Source: an uncultured Gammaproteobacteria bacterium (GTDB lineage: Bacteria > Pseudomonadota > Gammaproteobacteria > Poriferisulfidales > GCA-002705445). Taken from it: a stretch of 52,663 nucleotides of DNA. The notes beneath the pieces are model-generated. The model made no database searches, was not told the DNA's origin, and saw nothing but the letters and a program-made list of their open reading frames with translations. The stretch covers positions 1-52,663 of the forward strand of contig CAJWIN010000003.1 in the NCBI GenBank assembly GCA_913042035.1, in the 5' to 3' direction. The translations under genes and the position numbers were made by a program. This document shows positions 1 to 8,708 of the stretch, one piece after another; the stretch's first letter is position 1, and each line of letters begins with the position of its first letter.

Positions 1-1
1 T

Positions 2-1126
2 CCTATGTTTCATAGTATACTAGAACACTTACATGCACAAGGCCGAACTGCAGAAGTAAGCATAGAAGTTAATACAAATGGCACCAACCTCAACCGAGAC
101 TTTAAACGTTTGGTACAACCATTTAAAAAATTAGTTCTTTTTAGCATAGATGGCTATGGTGAATTAAACAATGCAATACGATATCCCACCAAGTTCTCCG
201 CAGTATCTAAGAACATACTAGCATACAGTGATATAGATAGTGGCTTAGGTGATGAAGTAATAGTGCCAACGCTTACGTTTGGTGCGACCGCGAATGCGGT
301 GATCACCGCTGGAGCTACGGTTGTTTTTGCCGATTCCGCCACCGATAGTTGGAACATCGATTCCGAGGGTATTGAGAGGCTTATAAGCACAAAGACGAAA
401 GCGATTATCGCAGTACATTTGTATGGTCAGGCTGCTTGTCTCGACGATGTTCAAAAATTCTGCACATTACATAATCTCCCCTTAATTGAAGATTCATCTC
501 AAGCACATGGAGCTTTTTGGAAGAGAAAAAGGCTTGGTTCAATTGGAGATATAGGTTGTTTTAGTTTTTATCCAACTAAAAATCTTGGAGCGCTAGGTGA
601 CGCAGGTCTAATGACTACTAACAACTTGGAGCTCGCAGAGAAGATTCGTGCATTGCGTGAATATGGTTGGAAAAATGTTAGATTTATAAGTGAATTATCT
701 GGTAGGAATAGTAGATTAGATGAGATACAAGCTGCAATATTAAATATAAAACTTCAGTATATTGACAAGTTTAACCTTATGAGAACTAAATTAGCAGATA
801 TATATAATGAAGAATTAAAAAATTTAGAAATTATTAATCTGCCAAAAAAAAATGAGCATGGATTTCATGTTTATCATCAATATACAATAAATTCAAAAAT
901 TAGAAAAAAAATTAAAGACGAGTTAGAAAAAAACAATATTGGCTCGGCTATATACTACCCAATATCACTGGAAAAACAAAGAGCCTTCACAGATATATAT
1001 GGTGAAATAAATTATTGTAAGAATTCTAACTATTTATCTAAAACATGTTTATCTTTACCAATGTATCCCCATCTTGAAGAAGAAGATGTGTTAAAAGTAT
1101 GTAAAGTTATCAAAAAAATTATATGA
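2..1126 (+). CDS. DegT/DnrJ/EryC1 PLP aminotransferase with a foreign radical-SAM-like N-terminus (5' partial, chimeric)
   Basis: From about residue 80 (GDEVIVPTLTF) this is a DegT/DnrJ/EryC1-type sugar aminotransferase, PLP enzymes that make amino sugars for LPS or O-antigen. The SFYPTKNLG motif carries the expected Schiff-base lysine near residue 192, and the C-terminal half is complete. The first 70-odd residues do not belong to that family. VSIEVNTNGTNL and LFSIDGY resemble the middle of a radical SAM protein, after its CxxxCxxC loop. The frame is open to the left edge (a Pro codon precedes the first ATG), so the gene runs off the window. Normal DegT proteins have about 70 residues here forming part of the PLP fold; these are missing. 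Base composition also changes along the gene (32/60 G+C at 301-360, 10/60 at 781-840). It overlaps lpxB by 4 nt. It is either an assembly chimera or a broken or fused gene; the joined protein is unlikely to be a working aminotransferase. Confidence 0.75.
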   Translation, partial: PMFHSILEHLHAQGRTAEVSIEVNTNGTNLNRDFKRLVQPFKKLVLFSIDGYGELNNAIRYPTKFSAVSKNILAYSDIDSGLGDEVIVPTLTFGATANAVITAGATVVFADSATDSWNIDSEGIERLISTKTKAIIAVHLYGQAACLDDVQKFCTLHNLPLIEDSSQAHGAFWKRKRLGSIGDIGCFSFYPTKNLGALGDAGLMTTNNLELAEKIRALREYGWKNVRFISELSGRNSRLDEIQAAILNIKLQYIDKFNLMRTKLADIYNEELKNLEIINLPKKNEHGFHVYHQYTINSKIRKKIKDELEKNNIGSAIYYPISLEKQRAFTDIYGEINYCKNSNYLSKTCLSLPMYPHLEEEDVLKVCKVIKKII

Positions 1127-2232
1127 AGAAGGATATGAAGAAAATTATAATAGTTGCTGGAGAAGAATCTGGAGATATGTATGCATCAAAAATAATTGAT
1201 AATTTTTCATTAAATAATAACATAAAGTTTTATGGAATGGGTTCGAGTAAAATGAAGAACACAAAAGCTAAAATAATAGTTGATTCCTCTAGTATTTCAG
1301 TCATGGGATTTTTTGAAATATTAAAGATATATCCCAAACTTATAAAATCTTTAAATCGTATGAAAAAAAGTATAAGAGAAATAAAACCTGATCTTTTAGT
1401 ACTTATAGACTATCAAGAATTTAATATGAAATTAGCAAAATATGCTAAATTAAATGGGATCAAGGTATTATTCTATATTAGCCCGCAAATATGGGCTTGG
1501 AGAAAAAATAGATTAAAGTATATAAAAAATTATATTGATGAAATGGCTGTTATATTTCCTTTTGAAAAAAAATTTTATGAAGATGAAGGAATAAGTTCGC
1601 ACTATGTAGGACATCCTTTATTAAACGATGATTCTTATAAAATAAAATATAACGTTAATAAAGACTATATAGGATTTTTCCCAGGGAGTAGATTATCTGA
1701 AGTTAAAAATCATTTGCCTATCTTAAGTGTAGTTATAGATAATATGAAGAAAAAGTACCCCGAGCAAAAATTTCTAGTATCTAGATCTTGTAATATCAAT
1801 AAAAAAATATACGAAAAATACTTTTTAAATAAAAAAAATGTTTCTATAATTACAAATGAAAATATTTATGAAACAATTGACATGTGTAAAATTGCAGTCG
1901 CAGCTTCAGGAACTATCACTTTACAAATTGCTCTTAAGAAAATACCAATGTGTGTATTTTATAAAATATCCTCATCAACGTTTTTTATAATTAAATTTTT
2001 AGTTAAAATAAAATTTATTTCTCTTGTGAATATAGTTCTGGGAAAAAAAATTGTTGAAGAATTTGTACAGAATAATGCATCGGTTAGCAATATTCAAAAT
2101 GAAATAGAAAAAATTAATTTTGATAGTGATTATAGGCAAAGTCTAATTAAAAATATAAGTAGTATTGAAAAAGTATTATTAAATAATTCTTCTAAAACAA
2201 ATATATGTCAGTTAATTGAAAAGCTACTTTAG
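1123..2232 (+). CDS. lpxB: Lipid-A-disaccharide synthase
   Basis: LpxB condenses UDP-2,3-diacylglucosamine with lipid X to give the lipid A disaccharide on the inner face of the inner membrane. Family motifs are present: GEESGDMYA near residue 14, the SPQIWAWRKNR segment near residue 125, GHPLL near 168 and the C-terminal nucleotide-binding SGTITLQ region. The length of 369 aa is normal. The ATG overlaps the upstream TGA (ATGA), which suggests translational coupling; a second ATG four codons in (1135) has GAAGGA upstream and could be the true start. The usual place for lpxB is directly downstream of lpxA on the same strand. Here it is on the opposite strand and converges with lpxA, with only 2 nt between the two stop codons. 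Confidence 0.95.
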   Translation: MKKDMKKIIIVAGEESGDMYASKIIDNFSLNNNIKFYGMGSSKMKNTKAKIIVDSSSISVMGFFEILKIYPKLIKSLNRMKKSIREIKPDLLVLIDYQEFNMKLAKYAKLNGIKVLFYISPQIWAWRKNRLKYIKNYIDEMAVIFPFEKKFYEDEGISSHYVGHPLLNDDSYKIKYNVNKDYIGFFPGSRLSEVKNHLPILSVVIDNMKKKYPEQKFLVSRSCNINKKIYEKYFLNKKNVSIITNENIYETIDMCKIAVAASGTITLQIALKKIPMCVFYKISSSTFFIIKFLVKIKFISLVNIVLGKKIVEEFVQNNASVSNIQNEIEKINFDSDYRQSLIKNISSIEKVLLNNSSKTNICQLIEKLL

Positions 2233-2234
2233 AT

Positions 2235-3026
2235 TTATTCTTGTTTTGAGGACTGTATAACACCTCTGTCACTTTGTTCTATAAAATTCAATAAATTTGA
2301 TACTTCTTCATGCTCTTTGCATAAATTTTCGAGTTCTTTGGTATTTGTAGGATTATTACTCGAGCGAAATATCAGTTTATATGCTTTATGAAGAGAATTA
2401 ATTTTCAGAGGATCAAAATTATTTCTTCTGAGACCTTCTCTATTCAATCCATGTGTTTTTGCAAAACTTCCAGTCGCAAGCAAATATGGCGGCAAATCCT
2501 GATTTAAGGCAGCTCCCATTCCAGCAAAGGAATAATCTCCTATTCTACAAAATTGGTGAACTAACACATATCCGGCTAGTACTATATTACTTCCCATTAA
2601 CACGTGCCCTGCTAAAGATGTTGCATTTGACATAACATTGTTATCACCTATAACGCAGTCATGAGCAATATGCACATATGCCATTATCCAATTATTGTTT
2701 CCGAGCTGCGTTATTGATTCCCCACCGGCTTTTGTTCCACGATTAATAGTGCAATATTCTCTTATGGTGTTTCCAGATCCAATGACTAATTTACAATCCT
2801 CCCCATTATATTTTTTATCTTGGGGAATCTCTGATATTGAAGCAAATTGATAAATTTTATTATTTTGCCCTATCTCGCAATCCCTTGAAATAACAACGTG
2901 CGGACCAATTACTGTATTTTTATCTATAGAAACATTTTCTCCAATAACAGAATATGCTCCAACTTCAACTGTAGAGTCAATTTCTGCTGAAGAATGTATT
3001 ATTGCTGATGGATGAATTTTTGACAA
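2235..3026 (-). CDS. lpxA: UDP-N-acetylglucosamine acyltransferase
   Basis: LpxA performs the first acylation of lipid A synthesis, moving a hydroxyacyl chain from ACP to UDP-GlcNAc. The N-terminal two thirds shows hexapeptide-repeat periodicity of a left-handed beta-helix (SSAEIDSTVEVGAYSVIGENV, then repeated I-G-x-N/D units). The helix is followed by the helical C-terminal domain with NREGLRRNNF. The conserved catalytic histidine region is visible as YVHIAHDCVIGDNN near residue 120. The length of 263 aa is typical. It is the last gene of the rpsB-to-lpxA string and lies 9 nt after fabZ. No terminator hairpin fits in the 2-nt gap to the convergent lpxB. Confidence 0.96.
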   Translation of the reverse strand: MSKIHPSAIIHSSAEIDSTVEVGAYSVIGENVSIDKNTVIGPHVVISRDCEIGQNNKIYQFASISEIPQDKKYNGEDCKLVIGSGNTIREYCTINRGTKAGGESITQLGNNNWIMAYVHIAHDCVIGDNNVMSNATSLAGHVLMGSNIVLAGYVLVHQFCRIGDYSFAGMGAALNQDLPPYLLATGSFAKTHGLNREGLRRNNFDPLKINSLHKAYKLIFRSSNNPTNTKELENLCKEHEEVSNLLNFIEQSDRGVIQSSKQE

Positions 3027-3035
3027 AATATTAGC

Positions 3036-3494
3036 CTATAATTTTTTTGGTAACTCTTTAAAACCACACATAAGTTCAGCTGATGCTGCCACCTCATCTT
3101 CAACAGTTGCTAAAGCATCGAATACTGCAAATCCTTGCTTACTTTTTTTCATTTCAACTTTAAGTCGTAATTGATCACCTGGAATAACAGGCTTTTTGAA
3201 TCTCGCTTTATCAATTCCAACAAATAAATATAAGCTTTCATTTGGCGGGCATAAGCTTGGTGTCTTAAAAACCAAAAGTCCTGAAGCCTGAGCTAATGCT
3301 TCTAAGATTAAAACACCTGGCATAACTGGATAATCTGGAAAATGTCCGTTAAAAAAAGGTTCATTTAAACTAACATTTTTAATAGCAATAATTGATTTGC
3401 CATCTTCAAATTCTGAAATTTTGTCAACTAATAGAAAAGGATATCTATGAGGAAGGAGATTCATTATCTCTAAAATGTCACCATTATTTTTCAA
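3036..3494 (-). CDS. fabZ: 3-hydroxyacyl-[ACP] dehydratase
   Basis: FabZ dehydrates 3-hydroxyacyl-ACP to trans-2-enoyl-ACP in fatty acid elongation and competes with LpxA/LpxD for hydroxyacyl-ACP. The hot-dog fold signature is clear: LLPHRYPFLLVDKI at the N-terminus and FNGHFPDYPVMPGVLILEA with the catalytic His at 51 and Glu at 65. The length of 152 aa is normal. Its position between lpxD and lpxA is the standard proteobacterial order and keeps the genes that share the hydroxyacyl-ACP pool together. Confidence 0.97.
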   Translation of the reverse strand: MKNNGDILEIMNLLPHRYPFLLVDKISEFEDGKSIIAIKNVSLNEPFFNGHFPDYPVMPGVLILEALAQASGLLVFKTPSLCPPNESLYLFVGIDKARFKKPVIPGDQLRLKVEMKKSKQGFAVFDALATVEDEVAASAELMCGFKELPKKL

Positions 3495-3512
3495 AATAAA
3501 ACTCCATTTTTT

Positions 3513-4508
3513 TTAATTTTTTTTATTTTTTATAAAAAACTCATTAAGCTTTTTAAATCTCGCAGCACTTTTTAACCAATCCTTATTAAGCATTAGAGGT
3601 GTTCCCGAAGAATACACGCCCGCTTTTTTAATGCTGGCAGATACTTTTGTCATCCCTGTAATTTGGGTATTATCACATATTTCAATATGTCCTTGAATTC
3701 CAGCACCTCCGCCTATTGTGCAATTTTTTCCTATCTTAGCACTTCCAGCTATTCCTACGCAGCCAGCAATTGCCGTATTTTCACCGATTTCAACATTATG
3801 CGCAATCTGTATTTGGTTGTCTATTTTTACTCCATTTCCTATAATTGTATTATCTAAAGTACCTCTATCTATTGAGGTATTAGACCCAATTTCGACATTA
3901 TCACCAATTACTACTCCACCAATCTGAGGAATTTTAATCCAAGAATTATCTTCATAAGCATAACCAAAGCCATCGGACCCAATTACTGTTCCTGAATGAA
4001 TTATTATATTTTCTCCAATAATTACATTATTGTAAATCGTTACATTAGGATGTATATAAGCTCCTGCGGCAATCTTAACATTATCGCCAATTGAGCAATT
4101 ACAACCAATGAAAGATTTATTGCCAATCTCAATGCCTTTTCCGAGAACAACATTAGCACCAATATGAATTAGTCTATTTAAATTTTTTGTGTTGCTAATA
4201 ACAGAGCTATGAATATTATACTCAAAATCTAATTTAGCATTTAATAAATTTGATATCTTAGCGAAAAGAGCATAAGGATCTTTAGTAATAATTATATTGT
4301 GCTTACAAAATTTTGATAATTCACGAGTGGTAATTACAACTTTTGATTTGGTTTTTTCCAATAACTCAAGATATTTTTTATTAGATAGAAATACTACACT
4401 TGTCTCCGATGCACTTTCTATACTTGAGACTTCACTTACAAAAAAATCTCCATTTCCAGAAAACTCTACGTTAAATATTTTTGATATATTTTTTAAGGTA
4501 TAATTCAC
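3513..4508 (-). CDS. lpxD: UDP-3-O-(3-hydroxyacyl)glucosamine N-acyltransferase
   Basis: LpxD adds the second hydroxyacyl chain in lipid A synthesis. It has the small N-terminal uridine-binding domain (residues 1-100, with SVVFLSNKKYLELLEKT), then a long run of hexapeptide repeats (IGANVVLGKGIEIGNKSFIG and onwards). The catalytic region QIQIAHNVEIGENTAIAG lies near residue 237. A short C-terminal helix (LKSAARFKKLNEFF) closes the protein. The length of 331 aa is normal. It sits between skp and fabZ, 8 nt after skp. Confidence 0.96.
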   Translation of the reverse strand: MNYTLKNISKIFNVEFSGNGDFFVSEVSSIESASETSVVFLSNKKYLELLEKTKSKVVITTRELSKFCKHNIIITKDPYALFAKISNLLNAKLDFEYNIHSSVISNTKNLNRLIHIGANVVLGKGIEIGNKSFIGCNCSIGDNVKIAAGAYIHPNVTIYNNVIIGENIIIHSGTVIGSDGFGYAYEDNSWIKIPQIGGVVIGDNVEIGSNTSIDRGTLDNTIIGNGVKIDNQIQIAHNVEIGENTAIAGCVGIAGSAKIGKNCTIGGGAGIQGHIEICDNTQITGMTKVSASIKKAGVYSSGTPLMLNKDWLKSAARFKKLNEFFIKNKKN

Positions 4509-4516
4509 AAAAAATT

Positions 4517-5035
4517 TTATTTAGCATTAAATTGCTTTAATACTTTAGCAGTTATATTAATTCCTGTTTTGTCACTCGCATAAGTTACATCAGCGTTTGT
4601 GAATATTAAGTCATATTTGCCGCCTTCAGCAATTTTTAAAATTACTTCTTTTAACTTATTTTCAATCTTACCAAGTTCATCTCTTCTTCTTAATTTAAAA
4701 TCTTCTTGAGCTTCAGTTGCATCTCTTTTAAGATCCCTCTCTGATTTTAGAATCTTTCTTTTTAAAGATTCTATTTGATCATTTGACATTATGTCTGACT
4801 CTTTTTGAAGTTTTTCTTTTTGTTTATTAATTTTTTTCGCCTTAGACTCTAATTGTTTATTTCTAGGGTTGAACTCTTCCTCAAGTTTTTTTTGAGCAGC
4901 TTTTGCTGCTGGTGACTCATTCAATATCTTAGCAACATCAACATACCCTATTTTATAATCTGCGGCATAGGAATTACTAAATATAAAAGCTGTTACCAAT
5001 ATAATTAATATTTTATTTAAATTTTTCATTGCCAT
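4517..5035 (-). CDS. skp: Periplasmic chaperone Skp/OmpH family
   Basis: Skp holds unfolded outer-membrane proteins in the periplasm on their way to BamA. There is a signal peptide of about 24 residues ending in SNSYA before ADYKIGYVD. A highly charged central coiled-coil follows (residues 45-130, rich in K/E/R) and forms the tentacles of the trimer, then a C-terminal strand region (KYDLIFTNADVTYAS). The length of 172 aa fits. It lies directly downstream of bamA, as in most gammaproteobacteria. The start could be the first or third codon, both Met. Confidence 0.93.
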   Translation of the reverse strand: MAMKNLNKILIILVTAFIFSNSYAADYKIGYVDVAKILNESPAAKAAQKKLEEEFNPRNKQLESKAKKINKQKEKLQKESDIMSNDQIESLKRKILKSERDLKRDATEAQEDFKLRRRDELGKIENKLKEVILKIAEGGKYDLIFTNADVTYASDKTGINITAKVLKQFNAK

Positions 5036-5067
5036 TGTCCCTTTTTAATTGTTTAACATATTATAAA

Positions 5068-7359
5068 CTAATTGGTGCCGAGGTTGAACTGAAAGCTTTC
5101 AGTTTTATCCGTGTCCTCACTATTAACTGGAGTACTAATACTTACACTAACTCCTCCGAATGGTGATATCCACTTAATTGATAGCCCCAAGGAACCTTTA
5201 AGATCACCAAATTCAAATGAATCATAATCTTTAAATGCTTTTCCAAAATCAGCGAAAAATGCAGTTCTAAGATTTGCTATATCAACGGGTGGTTTGAAGA
5301 TTACTTCTGCAGTTCCTGCAACAGCAAAGTCTCCCCCGATTGGCTTACCTTTTGAATCATAAGGTGAAAGACTATTTTTTTCATAGCCTCGCACAGATTT
5401 AGGTCCACCAGTTTTAAACTTATCATAAAATGGTAGCCCCTTTGTTCCGCCATAGCCTTGACCATATTTTGTACTTCCCCTCAATCTAAGCACCACATCA
5501 TTTTGCTTATTTATATTAAAATATGAATCAGTTCTAAAATTTACTTTATAATATTCCAAATCACTTCCAGGTACGAAAACCTCTGTGCTTAAACTCGTCC
5601 TAAATCCTGATCTCGTAAATCTTGAGCTATCCCTAGTGTCAATAGCGTAGCTTACTAAAAATGAAAAATTATCAAACTTATCACCATTTTTACTAAGAAA
5701 ATCTATAATTTCATCTGCGCTATCAGGTGTTGATCGCACATCCCATTTAAAATATCTTAAGGTTAGATTAAATCTATTATCTTCTGTCATTGGAAGGCCA
5801 TAACTATATTCTAAACCCATTCTGTCAGCTTCATAATCTGAGACAGTTTCAGTATTATCTGTTTTTGTTTTTTGTAGATTAAACCCAAAACTTCTGCTTA
5901 CAGCATCCATATTATGATATGGGTTAAAAAAGTTAAATGCATATGTTCTGCTTGTTTTTGCCGTATTAAACTGAAAGGAAACTTTATTTCCAGTACCTAA
6001 AAAATTGTCCTGCTCAACTCCTGCATTTAAACTAAAACCGGTACCGGAACCACCAAGACCTGCTCCAAGGTTAAAACTACCTGATTGTTTTTCTTTAATC
6101 TTTACATTCAAATCAAGTTTATTTGTTGAGCCGGGTACTCTAATTTCTTCAATATTTACATTTTCAACAAACTTAAGCCTCTTTATTCTATCTCTAGAAA
6201 CTTTAATAGCATTTGCAGAATACCACCCTCCTTCCATCTGCCTAATTTCTCTTCTATATACTTCATCTTGAGTGGAAATATTTCCTAATATATTTATTCT
6301 TCTAACATATGTCCTATTACCAGGATCAATATAAAAACTTATGTCAACTTCACCTTTTAAATCTTCTGTCTTTCTTGGTAAAGGATTGACTTTTGAAAAA
6401 GCATAACCTTTTTCACTAAGACGAGCTTTTATATTCTCGCTAGATTTTGCAATATTAGTTCTTGAAATATATTCTCCAGTTGTCACTTTAATAGCATCAG
6501 CAATTTCTTCTATAGAAAGAATTAATTTCCCCGCAACATTAATTTTGTTAACAATATATTGCTCGCCTTCAATAATATTTATAGTAATATAAACTGCTTT
6601 TTTATCTTTACTTAGAGTTACTTGGGTTGATTCAATTGTAAAATCCATAAACCCTTTATCTTGGTAAAAACTAATTAAGCGATCAAGGTCTGCTGATAAA
6701 ACCGGAGAAGAATAAACACCGCTATCTGACCAGAACATATACCAAGTAGGCAAAGCAGTTTGAAAATCTTTTTTTAACTTATCGTCAGAATACTTTTTAT
6801 TTCCAACAATTTTTATTTGCTTAATCTCTGCCCTAACACCTTCATTTACATATACGTTTAAGTAAATCCTATTATCTTCGAGCATTGTTTCTTTGATTTC
6901 TATATCAACACTGTACATTCCTCTAGCAAAACTTTGTTCCCTTAACTCCGATTTTATTCTTTCTAATACTGAATTATCATAAATTCTACCAGATGCAATA
7001 TTTGCAGCATCTAATATTTTCTCTAGTTGTTCGTCTTCTATCCCATCTAAACCCTCAAAATCTATATCTACAATTGTTGGTCTTTCATCAAATGTTATAA
7101 TAAGAGAATTGCCTTTTTTTTCTATGACTATGTCATTAAAAAACTTAGATTTAAAAAGTGTTTTAATTACTGAGGGTGTCATTGAAGTGTCAAAAGTATC
7201 ACCGACTTCGAATGGAAGATAAGAATATATAGACCCACTGTCTACTCTTTGTAGGCCTTTTAAAACAATATCATCAATTACAAATATTTCTTTAGCATTT
7301 ATATTTTGAAAAATACTAAAAAGTGATAATACTAAAAATATTTTTTTATAAAATTTCAT
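5068..7359 (-). CDS. bamA: Outer membrane protein assembly factor BamA
   Basis: BamA is the essential beta-barrel insertase of the outer membrane. A 22-residue signal peptide (ending NINA) is followed by five POTRA domains (about residues 24-420) and a 16-strand Omp85 barrel. The lid-lock motif region KSVRGYEKNSLSP of loop L6 (the VRGF/Y motif) is visible near residue 655. The length of 763 aa is normal. One odd point: the protein ends ...FQFNLGTN and stops with TAG, without the terminal Phe or Trp that normally completes the C-terminal beta-signal; the codon right after the stop happens to be TTT (Phe). The start overlaps the end of rseP. Confidence 0.97.
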   Translation of the reverse strand: MKFYKKIFLVLSLFSIFQNINAKEIFVIDDIVLKGLQRVDSGSIYSYLPFEVGDTFDTSMTPSVIKTLFKSKFFNDIVIEKKGNSLIITFDERPTIVDIDFEGLDGIEDEQLEKILDAANIASGRIYDNSVLERIKSELREQSFARGMYSVDIEIKETMLEDNRIYLNVYVNEGVRAEIKQIKIVGNKKYSDDKLKKDFQTALPTWYMFWSDSGVYSSPVLSADLDRLISFYQDKGFMDFTIESTQVTLSKDKKAVYITINIIEGEQYIVNKINVAGKLILSIEEIADAIKVTTGEYISRTNIAKSSENIKARLSEKGYAFSKVNPLPRKTEDLKGEVDISFYIDPGNRTYVRRINILGNISTQDEVYRREIRQMEGGWYSANAIKVSRDRIKRLKFVENVNIEEIRVPGSTNKLDLNVKIKEKQSGSFNLGAGLGGSGTGFSLNAGVEQDNFLGTGNKVSFQFNTAKTSRTYAFNFFNPYHNMDAVSRSFGFNLQKTKTDNTETVSDYEADRMGLEYSYGLPMTEDNRFNLTLRYFKWDVRSTPDSADEIIDFLSKNGDKFDNFSFLVSYAIDTRDSSRFTRSGFRTSLSTEVFVPGSDLEYYKVNFRTDSYFNINKQNDVVLRLRGSTKYGQGYGGTKGLPFYDKFKTGGPKSVRGYEKNSLSPYDSKGKPIGGDFAVAGTAEVIFKPPVDIANLRTAFFADFGKAFKDYDSFEFGDLKGSLGLSIKWISPFGGVSVSISTPVNSEDTDKTESFQFNLGTN

Positions 7360-8708
7360 AACATAATTCTTATAAGATCATTGTAAAGAGCAAAAAAAGA
7401 AAGCAATATTAAAAAAGTTACTCCTACTTGTTGGAAAACCAACTGAATTTTTTCAGGTATAGGCCTTCTAATAACAAACTCAATTAAATAATACATTAAA
7501 TGACCACCGTCTAACATAGGTATTGGTAATAAATTTAATATCCCTATGCTTATACTTAGCATTGCCAGAAGACCAAGAAAGCTTGTATATCCACTTTTGA
7601 ATGAATCAGAAGCGTATCCTGCTATGCCCACTGGCCCAGATATACTTTTTGCAGAGACTTCACCTTTTACTAGCTTAAAAATAAAATTCAGTGTTAACAA
7701 AGTAAAATCATAAGTTTTTGCAAAAGATAATTTAATACTTTCAAAAAAATCATATTTAACAGTTATTCTATTTTGTTTTATTTCTTCATCCTCGATAAAT
7801 GGACTTATACCAAGTCTTCCAAATTCTTTATCATTTTTTTTAATTAACTCTGGTGTGACTTTGAGATATTCATATTTTTCATTTCTAAGAATATATAAAT
7901 TTAAAACATTGCCTGGATTTTTTTTTACGATATTAACTATTTCGTCCCAATTATTCACTTCATAATCATTCACTGAAATAATCTTATCTTCTGTTTTTAA
8001 ACCCGAATTATATGCGGGGGAGCCTTCTTCAACATATCCTATTTTCAAGGTTTTATTTATAAAATTTAGTATGCCCAAATTTTCAAGGATATTGTTTTGA
8101 TCTAATAATATATTTTCGTGTCCTACCGTATCAAGTTTTAACAATTCACCGTCTCTTAAAACCTCAAAAACAATATCTTTTTCTTCAGAGGATAATTTAA
8201 CAATCTGAAGAGTAACATCTGACCATGTGTTCACTTTTTTATCATTTACCGTGTAAATTATATCTTCAGGTGACATGCTAACTTCTTGTGCGATACTTTT
8301 GGGTGTTACAACACCAACTTTAGGTTTGAATCCATCGTATCCAGAAGAAAATATTAAAAAGTAAAAAAAAATTGCTAAGATAAAATTAAATAATGGCCCT
8401 GAAAAAACAATAATAAATCTTTTTAATAGACTTTGATTGTTAAAAGCACGATCTTTTTCAAAATCATTAACCTTTCCTTCGCGCTCATCTAGCATTTTTA
8501 CGTACCCGCCCAAAGGCAAAGCACAAATTTTATATTCGGTATTATCACTACCAAATTTTTTTCCAATTAACTTATTGCCAAAACCTACAGAAAATTCTAA
8601 AACTTTTACGCCGCACAGTCTTGCAGCTATATAATGTCCATATTCATGAAATGTAACAATAATACTTATTGTTAGAATGAAAATTAATATTGTGTCTATA
8701 AAGCTCAT
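7356..8708 (-). CDS. rseP: Site-2 intramembrane zinc metalloprotease RseP
   Basis: RseP cleaves the membrane-embedded anti-sigma factor RseA after DegS and so releases the envelope-stress sigma factor in organisms that have that system. The zinc motif HEYGH is at residues 21-25 in the first membrane segment, and the third ligand is in the C-terminal LDGGHL motif near 400. Two PDZ domains occupy the periplasmic loop (about residues 125-300, with GVVTPKSIAQ and EEGSPAYNSGL). The length of 450 aa matches the two-PDZ gammaproteobacterial type. It overlaps dxr upstream and bamA downstream by 4 nt each. Confidence 0.96.
   Translation of the reverse strand: MSFIDTILIFILTISIIVTFHEYGHYIAARLCGVKVLEFSVGFGNKLIGKKFGSDNTEYKICALPLGGYVKMLDEREGKVNDFEKDRAFNNQSLLKRFIIVFSGPLFNFILAIFFYFLIFSSGYDGFKPKVGVVTPKSIAQEVSMSPEDIIYTVNDKKVNTWSDVTLQIVKLSSEEKDIVFEVLRDGELLKLDTVGHENILLDQNNILENLGILNFINKTLKIGYVEEGSPAYNSGLKTEDKIISVNDYEVNNWDEIVNIVKKNPGNVLNLYILRNEKYEYLKVTPELIKKNDKEFGRLGISPFIEDEEIKQNRITVKYDFFESIKLSFAKTYDFTLLTLNFIFKLVKGEVSAKSISGPVGIAGYASDSFKSGYTSFLGLLAMLSISIGILNLLPIPMLDGGHLMYYLIEFVIRRPIPEKIQLVFQQVGVTFLILLSFFALYNDLIRIML

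Noticed and set aside
2226-2240. Bidirectional terminator between lpxB and lpxA
   Set aside because: The stops are 2 nt apart and no GC-rich stem with a T-run can be formed.
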